Part shown: one piece after another, positions 11,042 through 19,900 of the stretch
How positions within the stretch are numbered: position 1 is the stretch's first letter
How the letters are laid out: every line of letters begins with the position of its first letter
DNA from: a virus
IMG/VR virus record: IMGVR_UViG_3300020421_000044
Coordinates: 1-43,164 of that record
Reading direction: 5' to 3' (one strand)
DNA length: 43,164 nt
Notes under the pieces: generated by a model
Told to the model about the DNA's origin: nothing
The model's input: the letters and a program-made list of their open reading frames with translations, nothing else
The model's database searches: none
Translations under genes and position numbers: made by a program

Positions 11042-11287
11042 ATGACCACAGCAACAGACACCACATACAACGGATGGGCAAACTATGAGACATGGAATGC
11101 CGCCTTGTGGATAGGCAATGACGAGACCATCTACCGTCACGCTCGCATCAACCGCAACCTAGGATACAGAGCATGGGCGAAGCGATTCATTGATGAGTTC
11201 GGTGAGTACATCACAGGCGACGGCGTGGCATGGTTGCACGACGACATCGACACAGACGAGATGGACGAGATGCTGGCAGAGCTCTAG
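11042..11287 (+). CDS. Conserved-looking phage protein of the NGWxNYETWNxALWI type
   Basis: The start is ATG 11042, after the leader; the frame is open from 10985, upstream of the -10. The 81-residue product contains YNGWANYETWNAALWIGNDE near the N terminus. I associate this signature with a small family common in cyanophages and other phages, of unknown function. The rest is helical and acidic (DDIDTDEMDEMLAEL). It is the last of the early-type cassettes, followed by the terminator region. Confidence 0.65.
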   Translation: MTTATDTTYNGWANYETWNAALWIGNDETIYRHARINRNLGYRAWAKRFIDEFGEYITGDGVAWLHDDIDTDEMDEMLAEL

Positions 11288-11302
11288 GGCACACGCCCCT
11301 AG
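11284..11302 (+). terminator. Stem-loop at the end of the last early-type gene
   Basis: CTAGGGC (11284-11290, containing the TAG stop) pairs with GCCCCTAG (11295-11302), with one extra C, around an ACAC loop. There is no T-run, so it may protect the mRNA end or attenuate transcription rather than terminate by itself. The stretch 11303-11350 shows nothing recognisable. Confidence 0.35.
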
Positions 11303-11350
11303 GCACGTTAGCGTAGCATCGGTAAGACCTAGGGCTGTGTGTGTACAGTA

Positions 11351-11377
11351 GGGGGGGCAGTATATGCCCCCTTTTTT
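11351..11377 (+). terminator. Strong intrinsic terminator at the early/late boundary
   Basis: GGGGGCA (11353-11359), loop GTATA, TGCCCCC (11365-11371), then six T. This is a textbook rho-independent terminator. It separates the early-type cassettes from the late promoter about 75 bases downstream. Confidence 0.85.
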
Positions 11378-11448
11378 ATGCCTTAGCGGGTCGCCAAGCG
11401 ATTTGAAAAACGGTTAAGTCCCTAACCTACAAAAGTATCCAGACGACC

Positions 11449-11456
11449 GATAAATA
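11449..11456 (+). promoter_or_regulatory. T4-type late promoter
   Basis: GATAAATA matches the late promoter consensus of T4-like phages (NATAAATA in cyanophages), which is read by the phage late sigma factor gp55. It lies 43 bases before the first late gene (11499) and after the terminator. Confidence 0.7.
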
Positions 11457-11498
11457 TATTTGTAAAGGTCGCATATAAAAAATTTCCCCCAGAAAAAA

Positions 11499-11747
11499 AT
11501 GCCCCAAAAAGTTGATTACAGTGACTACGACAAGATCTTAGAAAACTTTGATGCATTCTGTGACGAGTTTGAGAGTCGCGCCGCAAATTCATTCATGAGA
11601 GGTGATAATAATGAAGGACGAGTTAATGGAGAGGTTGAACGAGTTGGAGAGGACGTGCCTGTGGCAGTCCGAGAGGTTAAACAACTTGGAACAGAGGATA
11701 TCACAGCTAGAGAATCCGTCGTTGATGTACAAGCGACCAACGGGTGA
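11499..11747 (+). CDS. Hypothetical protein, first late gene
   Basis: This 82-residue ORF starts at ATG 11499 below the late promoter. Its first 35 residues (MPQKVDYSDYDKILENFDAF...) look like a genuine acidic helix-rich protein. From about residue 38 it is overlapped for 137 bases by the gene at 11611 in another frame, and its tail (VERVGEDVPVAVREVKQLGT) could be a by-product of that gene's coding. Either the tail is real and the region is dual-coding, or the protein needs only its N-terminal part. Unknown function. Confidence 0.5.
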   Translation: MPQKVDYSDYDKILENFDAFCDEFESRAANSFMRGDNNEGRVNGEVERVGEDVPVAVREVKQLGTEDITARESVVDVQATNG

Positions 11748-11841
11748 GGAATACGAAACTGTTGCACAGACACTCGACTATCTACACAATAATGTCGAAG
11801 GACTCAAAGGGGATCTACTCAAGATAGCTAAAGCAGTCTAA
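11611..11841 (+). CDS. Coiled-coil hypothetical late protein
   Basis: The chosen start, ATG 11611, has a good Shine-Dalgarno (GAGAGG, 11597-11602). A GTG at 11602 is an alternative. The 76-residue product has a clear heptad coiled coil at residues 1-33 (MKDELMERLNELERTCLWQS, ERLNNLEQRISQLEN) and a helical C terminus. It overlaps the upstream ORF in another frame and the next gene by one base (TAATG). A structural or scaffold role in the virion is possible but inferred. Confidence 0.6.
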   Translation: MKDELMERLNELERTCLWQSERLNNLEQRISQLENPSLMYKRPTGEEYETVAQTLDYLHNNVEGLKGDLLKIAKAV

Positions 11842-12761
11842 TGCCGATTATCGAAAACAACGGAATAACAGTAGGTCCTTGGCCGTTGCCGATGACTTTG
11901 TTGCGTTCTGATGTTTTAGCGAATATCGCAACACCTGGTGTAGGTGCGTATGAGTTACGTCCGATACCCTTTGAGAACATGGGAGAAGCAATCCTAGAGG
12001 GAGACATTTCAGGACTCAATGATTACGTAGCACCCTATCAACCATTTAAGGTTACTGTAAGTGTATTACCAGATCCTACAGAGAATGCGATTCTAAGCGT
12101 TTCTTTCGATCCTTCGGTAGGTGGATTACCTCTGCCAGTTACAACACCCTTTGCAGCGATTCTGGAAGAACCTAATCCTCAGACATTACCAAATAGGACA
12201 GGAACAAGTAAACCTCAGATCATACCTCCCAATGCATTGTGGACTGCTCCAGCAGTAACTGAAGCAACTATTCAATCTCTTGGAGGTGTCACGACTGCTA
12301 CGTTAGCTGGGTTTTATACTGAGAAAGCATTCTTTGACCGTACATGGATTCTGAAGTACCCCGATTGTGTTGCAAGGATAGGATATGATGGTATCAGGGT
12401 TTTGCGTATTTCGGATATCCCTCAGGGTGTGAAGTTAGAACCAGAGTTATTCGACGCTGCTCCGATATTTCCGAGTCCTATTACACCATTGAACTGGTAT
12501 CCTGCGACTAAGGCAGACGCTGAGATTTTAGATTCACCTGTAATGGCAGGATACTTATCAACATGTGAAGGAGTTATATCTTACAAAGCTAGTGAGATTC
12601 GTAAGTTAAGATTCTTTTACAATATTATTATTGTTACTGATAAGGGTGTATCGTTTAGACCTGTGTTTATGACAGTACAGAATCAGATGAGATGGGCGCA
12701 GAGTAGATTACAGTACGCCCTAAATATCCCTAAAACGCCGACCAATCTTCTTTCGACATGA
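11841..12761 (+). CDS. Late protein of unknown function, virion candidate
   Basis: This 306-residue protein lies between late small genes and the PAAR gene, overlapping the latter by four bases. It is rich in Pro and beta-type sequence (ITVGPWPLPMTLLRSDVLAN, ILEEPNPQTLPNRTGTSKPQ) with no signal peptide or membrane segment. The C-terminal part (IRKLRFFYNIIIVTDKGVSF, MRWAQSRLQYALNIPK) looks like an assembly domain. Its position directly before the spike-tip protein suggests a baseplate or spike-related role. I do not recognise the family, so this is inference from context. Confidence 0.6.
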   Translation: MPIIENNGITVGPWPLPMTLLRSDVLANIATPGVGAYELRPIPFENMGEAILEGDISGLNDYVAPYQPFKVTVSVLPDPTENAILSVSFDPSVGGLPLPVTTPFAAILEEPNPQTLPNRTGTSKPQIIPPNALWTAPAVTEATIQSLGGVTTATLAGFYTEKAFFDRTWILKYPDCVARIGYDGIRVLRISDIPQGVKLEPELFDAAPIFPSPITPLNWYPATKADAEILDSPVMAGYLSTCEGVISYKASEIRKLRFFYNIIIVTDKGVSFRPVFMTVQNQMRWAQSRLQYALNIPKTPTNLLST

Positions 12762-13153
12762 CATTAAGTACGATACCTGCGTTATATCATCCATTAGACT
12801 TAACTACTGGTCACGGACCTTGGCAACCTGTAGGGTTCATACCTATTGCACCAACACCTGCAGATGCGAAGGTGCCAGTACCGACTGGAGCTAGTGCAAA
12901 TGTTATTATTAACGGACGAAATGTTCATAAAGTAGGTGATGTAACTCTACCTCACTTTGCTCTATTACCTATACCTGGTGATCTGCACAGTGACACCATT
13001 GGTACAGGATCTCCTACGGTCTTTGTGAACGGTACACCTATGGCAGTGGTCGGAAGTACGATTGCATCTCCTGTAGGGGCATATGGAGGGGTTCTTACAG
13101 GATATGGAGCATTGACCGTACAGGTTGACAGCAAGGGCGGTTCAATATTATAA
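12758..13153 (+). CDS. PAAR-repeat spike-tip protein (gp5.4-like)
   Basis: This 131-residue protein is rich in short beta repeats ending in small residues: VPTGASANVIINGRNVHKVG, HSDTIGTGSPTVFVNGTPMA, VGSTIASPVGAYGG. This is the PAAR-domain pattern. PAAR proteins sharpen the tip of the central tail spike (gp5.4 in T4, VgrG tips in type VI secretion) and are pierced into the host envelope at injection. His residues such as VGDVTLPHF could help bind the usual metal ion. It is coupled by ATGA to the gene upstream and lies near the baseplate genes, as expected. Confidence 0.8.
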   Translation: MTLSTIPALYHPLDLTTGHGPWQPVGFIPIAPTPADAKVPVPTGASANVIINGRNVHKVGDVTLPHFALLPIPGDLHSDTIGTGSPTVFVNGTPMAVVGSTIASPVGAYGGVLTGYGALTVQVDSKGGSIL

Positions 13154-13177
13154 TATAGAAGTCAATACGATTAAATT

Positions 13178-13327
13178 ATGGCAAAAGCAAAATCTGGTTT
13201 GAGTGGTGGTCCTACAATCGAGTCAAAACCTAAGCGTACTCGACAGGGGTCAGGACAACACTCAAAGCATTCTGCAACATCTAGGAATGCGAGGAGAAAG
13301 AGATATCGCGGTCAAGGCAGAGGTTAA
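13178..13327 (+). CDS. Small Arg/Lys-rich protein
   Basis: ATG 13178 to TAA 13325-13327 encodes 49 residues, very basic and disordered-looking (MAKAKSGLSGGPTIESKPKR...NARRKRYRGQGRG). The Ser/Gly/Arg/Lys-rich composition suggests nucleic-acid binding or an unstructured virion component. It overlaps the oxygenase downstream by one base (TAATG). No motif beyond the composition. Confidence 0.55.
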   Translation: MAKAKSGLSGGPTIESKPKRTRQGSGQHSKHSATSRNARRKRYRGQGRG

Positions 13328-13851
13328 TGTCTGAATACATCGAACCGATGTTTGCAGTCCCAATCTTCCATCTTTATGCGGAGGATTGGGATCGTAAGAA
13401 GAAGCTACTGCAGGATATATCGAGTAAGCAGAAGTTGAAGAAAGATCCTGGCGAATATGTAAAGAGTGACTTCAGAGCAAAGAAAGCGGATTGGAATATT
13501 GTTGAACCTCTTATACGGAGCGAGTTTCAAAAGTTTAAGGAACAAGTTAATGTAAATCTGACTATTGACGCATATTGGTTTGAACGTGCGGGTAAAGGAG
13601 AGCAGCATCTGATACATAATCACGGAGCTGCGGGATTTAGTGCGGTAATGTATATTGAGTACGATCCAGAAGAGCATACACCCACGCAATTTGTCTGTCC
13701 ATTCAATAATGTTCTTGGATGGGTTGATATATACTCACCTCGTGACGTGCGTAGTGGATCTGTAATCTTCTTCCCTTCATTTGTACATCACTACACACTA
13801 CCTTGTGATAGTACCAAAGAACGTTTAATTCTTTCTTGGAATATGATATGA
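13327..13851 (+). CDS. Putative 2OG-Fe(II) oxygenase (late-region copy)
   Basis: This 174-residue member of the same family as the genes at 2550 and 5887 is here embedded in the late block. It opens MSEYIEPMFAVPIFHLYAED, has the iron-site region GEQHLIHNHGAAGFSAVMYI (His94, His97 and His99), and ends SFVHHYTLPCDSTKERLILSWN with His154/His155 and Arg166 as the likely distal ligand and 2-oxoglutarate contact. Expression with virion genes suggests a substrate different from the early copies, perhaps a structural protein, but that is inference. It is coupled by ATGA to the next gene. Confidence 0.75.
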   Translation: MSEYIEPMFAVPIFHLYAEDWDRKKKLLQDISSKQKLKKDPGEYVKSDFRAKKADWNIVEPLIRSEFQKFKEQVNVNLTIDAYWFERAGKGEQHLIHNHGAAGFSAVMYIEYDPEEHTPTQFVCPFNNVLGWVDIYSPRDVRSGSVIFFPSFVHHYTLPCDSTKERLILSWNMI

Positions 13852-14531
13852 ATTTAATTTGTAATCTACCCTCTGAAAAAGTGTGGGTACGTAAAGAATA
13901 CCTTCGTGATCATCAGGATGGTCATGGAGAGTTTGTAGAAGGTGTATGGGTAGCTTGTAAGAGTATACCTGGTCGTGCGTTTTATTTTGAAACGTATCTA
14001 CCTGAGTATGGTGCGATGTATGATAAACTTCCTATATCTGCTTTTCTCCGAGCGCCAAAAACACCGACGCCCGATATGAGTCTAGAGAACCTACAGTTTT
14101 GGAATTGTATGGATTATGGTCTAACTTGTATCAATAAGGGTTTCGTTAGCTCTATGGATGCAGAGATTTACACAAGAGACCATGGACTGATGCATGGTCA
14201 GTATTTGTTTACATTAGATAACTATCATGCAAACCCTGATGTGATAGATAATAATGTGAGCGAAGTGCCTCAAGAGCACAAATCGCACAATTGTATTGCG
14301 TTAGAGAATGGTCAGTTTGCATTGTATCCTAACAATAGGACACGATTCTACGACCTCTCTATCACTCCTGAGAACCCTACCTTCCCTGACTTTAAGGTTT
14401 CTACTATTGAATACCAAGTAGAGGCAGGAATCGACTGGGGACGTTTAGGAGACACTGATGATTATTTTTGGGAAACACATGATGAACGAAAACTACGGAC
14501 GGAGACCACTGATGGGCAACAGCAGAGTTGA
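13848..14531 (+). CDS. Late protein of unknown function
   Basis: The start, ATG 13848, overlaps the oxygenase stop (ATGA); an upstream in-frame ATG at 13836 would add four residues. The 227-residue protein (MNLICNLPSEKVWVRKEYLR...) is beta-rich and aromatic, with EGVWVACKSIPGRAFYFETY and a region NLQFWNCMDYGLTCINKG. It has no signal or membrane segment. Its location between an oxygenase and gp25 suggests a late or virion role. I do not recognise a named family. It overlaps the next gene by about 50 bases. Confidence 0.6.
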   Translation: MNLICNLPSEKVWVRKEYLRDHQDGHGEFVEGVWVACKSIPGRAFYFETYLPEYGAMYDKLPISAFLRAPKTPTPDMSLENLQFWNCMDYGLTCINKGFVSSMDAEIYTRDHGLMHGQYLFTLDNYHANPDVIDNNVSEVPQEHKSHNCIALENGQFALYPNNRTRFYDLSITPENPTFPDFKVSTIEYQVEAGIDWGRLGDTDDYFWETHDERKLRTETTDGQQQS

Positions 14532-14685
14532 TAAAGGCGAAGACTTCATTAAGTCTGGAATGACTCTCATTACCGAAGTTGAGAGTGATCGCTACATGCG
14601 TAAAAAAGGTAAGAGAAAAGAAGTACAAGAAGGAGAAATCTTTGACAATGATCTAGAGTGGGCGGACGGATTCGTCGGTAAGTGA
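14482..14685 (+). CDS. Small charged late protein
   Basis: The start is placed at ATG 14482 (ATG 14479 is equally possible, 14458 less so), giving 67 residues (MNENYGRRPLMGNSRVDKGE...), charged with a Lys-rich centre (RYMRKKGKRKEVQEGEI). It overlaps the upstream gene by 50 bases in another frame. Its TGA stop overlaps the late promoter of gp25. Unknown function. Confidence 0.5.
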   Translation: MNENYGRRPLMGNSRVDKGEDFIKSGMTLITEVESDRYMRKKGKRKEVQEGEIFDNDLEWADGFVGK

Positions 14686-14691
14686 TAAATA
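14684..14691 (+). promoter_or_regulatory. T4-type late promoter for the baseplate genes
   Basis: GATAAATA overlaps the stop of the upstream gene and lies 22 bases before the gp25 start. It fits the NATAAATA late consensus and probably drives gp25, gp6 and the giant gp7-like gene as one transcript. Confidence 0.75.
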
Positions 14692-14713
14692 GAAACAGCC
14701 TTGCTGTGTCTAC

Positions 14714-15103
14714 ATGCCTTCCTTTCAGACATATAAAGATCTGAGTGTTACTTTTAAGAAGCATCCTGTTACCAATGATTTGGTAACGGTGAAAGACCAA
14801 GCAGCTATTTCACAGTCAATAGCTGCTTTGCTTCAAACAGATAGGGGGGAAAGACTATTTCAACCTCAACTAGGTTCTGATTTGAGACAAATGCTGTTTC
14901 AACCATTAGACTTTGCTTCAGCTGCACTTATTAAAAGTAAAATTGCTGACTGTATTGGTAAGTATGAAACTAGAGTAGCTATCAATGACATTCGTTGTAC
15001 TCCAGACTTTAACAATAATGGTTACGACGTTGAATTGCATTACACCATCGTAGGAGATGGTAGACGAGTAGGGACTACATTCTTCTTAGATCGTACACGA
15101 TAA
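14714..15103 (+). CDS. 25: Baseplate wedge protein gp25
   Basis: This 129-residue protein matches gp25/GPW, the conserved wedge component related to the lysozyme-like fold of type VI TssE. It has the usual N-terminal region (MPSFQTYKDLSVTFKKHPVT), then LLQTDRGERLFQPQLGSDLR and MLFQPLDF, the strongest family signature, and a C-terminal beta hairpin (VELHYTIVGDGRRVGTTFFL). gp25 joins the wedge to the sheath-facing inner baseplate. It overlaps gp6 by one base, in the T4-like gene order, below the late promoter at 14684. Confidence 0.9.
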   Translation: MPSFQTYKDLSVTFKKHPVTNDLVTVKDQAAISQSIAALLQTDRGERLFQPQLGSDLRQMLFQPLDFASAALIKSKIADCIGKYETRVAINDIRCTPDFNNNGYDVELHYTIVGDGRRVGTTFFLDRTR

Positions 15104-16899
15104 TGCCATATACTCAGGTTGCCAACTTAGACTTTGAAGATATCAAAGCGACTCTTAAAGATTACATAAGAGGGCAGACAGATTTTACTGACTATGACTT
15201 TGAAGGTAGTGCATTAGCAAACCTGATCGATGTCTTAGCTTATAATACCTACTATACGGCGTTCAATACGAACATGGTAGTCAATGAACTATTCATTGAT
15301 TCTGCCACCTTAAGAGACAACGTAGTATCAATTGCGAAGCAACTAGGGTACAGACCCAAGAGTGCTACCGCTCCTACTGCGTATGTCTCTTTTACTGTAA
15401 CATATGGCACACCAACATCTGACACTGAACTGATTCTTAAGAAAGGAACGGGATTTATTTCTTCTTATGACAACAACATTTATCAGTATGTTACACCTGT
15501 AGATGTAAAAGCACAAGTTGTGAATAACGTAGCTACTTTTACTAATGTTCCTATTATAGAAGGATCACAGGTAGTTCAAAATTTTGTTGTTAACAATGCA
15601 TTAAAATCACAAAGATTTATTTTAGATAATAAGAATATCGATACCAACACAATTAGTGTAAAGGTATTACCTACTGGAGGTAGCTTCAGTGAACCATACC
15701 TTGTAGCAGATAATATTCTAGGTGTTGACGGTAATTCAAAAATATTCTTCCTTGATGAGATTGAAGATGGAAGATATGAGATATTATTGGGAGATGGTGT
15801 ACTGGGTAGGAAGTTAGAAGATCAATCTGGAATTACAGTATCTTACATGACCACATCTGGTCCTGCAAGTAATGGTGTTAGTACATTTGTATTTACTGGT
15901 GTACTAGAAAACCCTAATGGTGTATCTCCTGCTTCTTTCACTACAAGTATTACCTCTAGTGTTGCTTCTACGGGTGGTGAAGAGATGGAAACCACTCAGA
16001 AGATCAAATATACCGCTCCTAAGTCATACGGCACACAAGACCGTGCAGTGACCTCTCAGGACTATGAGGCAATTGTAAGAAAAGTATATCCAGCAACTAG
16101 TGATATCATTATTTTTGGTGGAGAGGATCAAGTTCCACCTGAATATGGTAAAGTGTTTATTGCATTGAAACCAAATGATGCTAGTTACCTTACTTCACTA
16201 ACAAAACAGAAAATTATTGCAGATCTTAAACAGTATGTCGTAGCTTCTGTTGAACCTAAAATAGTTGATCCTTCTATTTTGTTTGTTGAGATGACTAGTA
16301 AGATCTATTACAACGGATCTGCTACTGATCAGACACCATCGCAAATTAGAGACAAAGTAATTGGTAACGTACAGTCTTATCTTGATACTAGTGATACTGA
16401 AAAGTTCAATGGTAAGTTCAGGTATAGTAAGATGGTGGGTGTTATTGATGATTCTGATAATACTATCAATTCTAACCTAACAGCTATTACAATGAGAAAG
16501 GATTTTTATCCTCAACTCAATTCCACCTTCTATTACGAAGTGTGTTTCCAAAATTCTTTTGATAAAGACTGTGATGAACCAGTTCTGTCATCTACTGGGT
16601 TTAGGGTTACTGAGTATCCCAATTTTGATGTTTATGTAGAAGACAGGGATAGCAAAATTGTGCTATATACTCTAGATAGCGTAACTGGTGAAAAGGTTGT
16701 CCTTGACAAGGAAGTTGGCGATATTGATTATGTAAGTGGTGAACTTAAAATGTACAACTTAACTATCATCAAAGGTAGTTTCTTTGATAATCGCATCTCT
16801 GTTAGAGTCAAACCCCTTTCTAATGATATCAAGGCACTTCGCGAAGTGTATCTTGACGTTGATGTTGCTAATTCCTCGTTCACTGCATACAAAGAGTAA
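15103..16899 (+). CDS. 6: Baseplate wedge protein gp6 (baseplate J-like)
   Basis: This 598-residue protein, close in size to T4 gp6 (660), shows the family's N-terminal wedge region (TDFTDYDFEGSALANLIDVL, YNTYYTAFNTNMVVNELFID), the helix AIAKQLGY-like (VSIAKQLGYRPKSATAP), and the baseplate J-type core with repeated beta units and YGTQDRAVTSQDYEAIVRKV followed by YGKVFIALKP. gp6 dimers link neighbouring wedges and form the inner baseplate ring. It lies directly after gp25 and before the gp7-like gene, as in T4-like phages. The C-terminal 120 residues are more divergent. Confidence 0.85.
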   Translation: MPYTQVANLDFEDIKATLKDYIRGQTDFTDYDFEGSALANLIDVLAYNTYYTAFNTNMVVNELFIDSATLRDNVVSIAKQLGYRPKSATAPTAYVSFTVTYGTPTSDTELILKKGTGFISSYDNNIYQYVTPVDVKAQVVNNVATFTNVPIIEGSQVVQNFVVNNALKSQRFILDNKNIDTNTISVKVLPTGGSFSEPYLVADNILGVDGNSKIFFLDEIEDGRYEILLGDGVLGRKLEDQSGITVSYMTTSGPASNGVSTFVFTGVLENPNGVSPASFTTSITSSVASTGGEEMETTQKIKYTAPKSYGTQDRAVTSQDYEAIVRKVYPATSDIIIFGGEDQVPPEYGKVFIALKPNDASYLTSLTKQKIIADLKQYVVASVEPKIVDPSILFVEMTSKIYYNGSATDQTPSQIRDKVIGNVQSYLDTSDTEKFNGKFRYSKMVGVIDDSDNTINSNLTAITMRKDFYPQLNSTFYYEVCFQNSFDKDCDEPVLSSTGFRVTEYPNFDVYVEDRDSKIVLYTLDSVTGEKVVLDKEVGDIDYVSGELKMYNLTIIKGSFFDNRISVRVKPLSNDIKALREVYLDVDVANSSFTAYKE

Positions 16900-16904
16900 A
16901 GTAA

Positions 16905-19900
16905 ATGCCTGCTGTAAAGACTAAGAGAATTTCCACTCTAATTGAGACGCAGCTTCCAGCTTTTATTACTGATGAATACGAACTCTTTAGTAAGTTCATT
17001 CAAAAGTATTACGAAGCACAGGAGGTACAAGGTGGCACACTGGATGTAATTAATAACCTCCAGAAATACGCAGATATTAATTATTATGAAAAAAATCTCC
17101 TTAGACAATTTGATACTCTGGTCACTAGTATCAGTAGTTCTGACGATACAATTGTATTGGAAGATGCGACGAGTTTTCCAAAAAGAAACGGATACGTAAA
17201 AATTGATGACGAGATCATCTTCTACGCCTCTAGAACAGACACAGAGCTAAGAGAGTGCTCTAGGGGTGTCAGTGGCAATACATCGCTTGGTGACTTATAT
17301 GAGTCTACTAGTTTTACAACAACGGTTGCTGCTGCTCATGCTGCTGGACAGAAGGTTCATAATGTAAGTAACCTCTTCCTATATGCATTAGTTAAAAACT
17401 TTGAAAGTCAGTATCTAGGTTCTTTCCCTGAAAAGTATCTTAGGGGTGAAGTAGATAAGAGAACTCTGATCAAGAATATTCAGAAGTTTTACAAAGCTAA
17501 GGGAACTACAAGTTCCATCAAGTTTATTTTCAATACTGTTGTCGCCAGAGAGATTGACAACAAACCAGAGGTATACAAACCAAGAGATTTTACATATAAA
17601 TCTTCTGAAGCAGATTGGATTAACGTTTATGCACTTAAGTGTAAGGTTATATCTGGAGATGTAAAAAATCTAGTAGGAAAGAAGATTGTACAAACAGCTA
17701 CTGACGAATATGGGTATGCTGATACTACAGTAGATAATGTATATGCTGATGGTACATCAGATGGTGAGGTAATTTATAATATTGTACTAGCACCTGAAAC
17801 AGTTAATGGTACATTTGGAGTATCTACTAAAACTAAGCTTGAAAAAACCCTGTCAGGGACTGCATCTTCAGGGGATAGAATTAATGTGTTCTCTACTGTT
17901 GGATGGGGCAAGACAGGATCAGTATTAATTGGTGATGAGACGATTACTTTTGATAGTAAGAATGTAACACAGTTTATCATTGATGAAAGGGCGGCACAGA
18001 CTGCTGTTCAACATGTGGCAGGAACTTCAGTATACAAACCAGTAACCGTTAGTGGTTCTGGTGTTGTTTTACTGGTCATGGGTGTTGTATACAACCTACA
18101 ACCATCTGATGCACAACCATATTCTGCTATTGGGGACAAGATTCAAATCTCAAATCCAGGATTTGAAACTTCCGATTCCAAGATTGTTCAGACTGGTACT
18201 AATCAAACCAGATGGGTGTTAAGTTCAGGTGCTGCAGTCGATGTGCCTACACTTCCATCAGTTGCATCTTCATTAGATCAAGTTTCCACTAATGTGTCCG
18301 CTATCTTTGCAGATGAACAATACTATTATATCACAAGTTCTAGCTATCCATCGCATAAAATTTTAGATGGATCAACTGTCAACTACACAACACTTGATCA
18401 GAAACTGCTTCGTATCATTAGAAAGCAAGCAACTAGAACTACAGAAACATATCCAACACCTAGAAGAGATGTTGGTATTGCACTAAATGGTGTTCCTCTT
18501 TATGGATACAAAGATCCAGAAAGCATTAGGTTTGGTAAATTAGAAGAAATTAAGATCGACACTAGAGGAACTGGATATGCAACACCTCCTTTTGTTCTTG
18601 TAGATCAAGTTCCAAACAAAGCTAGAGCAGTTCTTGCTGGTCAGGTTGTAGAACGTATCATTGTTGATACTAATGATGTGTTCCCAAGAACCCCTGATAT
18701 CACTATCACCTCTGGGCGTAACGCATCTGTTAGTGCTATTGTTACTGGTGGAAAAGTAACCAGTCTTGTTATCGATAATGCAGGTGAGTTTTATTCTTCT
18801 GCTCCTTTAATCAGGATTAGAGATAATGCTGGTCGTGGTAGATTTGCAGAGTATCAGTCTATCGTTAATACTGATGGACAGATTACAGGATTTAATAAAA
18901 TTGCAGAAGGTAACTTCTATAATCAAGATACTGTTGCTGTTGATGTTATTCCAGTTGGTAATAGTGCAACTGGTATCCCACTTCTTAAAGAGTGGAACTA
19001 CAATAGATTTAAAAAATTAGAAAATGATTTAGATACTGAATACGGTTATATCTTTGCAAACTATAATAACGTATTAGAATATGGTTATGGATATGCTGCT
19101 AACCCTAAAGCTTTACGTGTTGCTCTAAGCGATAATATTAATAATGCAGGAACTGAACCTGCTGTAAAAACTCATTCTCCTATTATTGGATTTGCTTATG
19201 ATGGCAATCCGATCTATGGTCCTTTTGGTCACGAAAATCCCCTAGATTCAACCTCATCAATTGTGAGGATGACCTCTAGCTATTCCATCAATGGAAATCG
19301 TTCTGATGGTCCTTCGCTAACAACTTATCCTCTGGGTACGTTTGTTAATGATTACACATACACTCATAAGAGTGGCACACTAGATCAAAACAATGGAAGA
19401 TTTTGTATTACCCCAGACTTTCCGCAAGGAACTTATGCTTATTTCATTACTATTGATAGCAATCAAGTACCGCAATATCCATACCTTCTAGGAGAGAACT
19501 TCTATTCTCTACCAGTAGATAGTAATTACAATTCTAATATTAATCAAGATGATATTCCAAAGAATTCTAGAAGATTCTATCAAGCAGGTATGCAGAGAAA
19601 TGGCGAAGGTGTCATTGCTCAAATTGCAGAAGTAAAGCAAGGAAATGTAGAACAAGTCTCAGTAGTAGACTCATCTACTAATTTTAGTATTAACTCACAA
19701 GTATACTTTGATAATAAAGGAACAGAGGGTTCCGAAGTAGAAGCTATTGTAAACTCCGTTAAAGGTAAGAACGTTTCCTACTTAGAATGTAAAGAAGATA
19801 GAGTCGTAAAATTAACCACAATCCAAAGTGCATATCTATTTGCTGATGATACATTAAACCAACCCTCCTCTGGTGCGTCTGGTTCTATTGTAGGTACAGT

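Noticed and set aside
13143-13170. TATAATATA after the PAAR gene as a promoter
   Set aside because: It matches neither the late consensus nor the boxed class, has no -35, and lies in a short A/T-rich gap where such a match is expected by chance.
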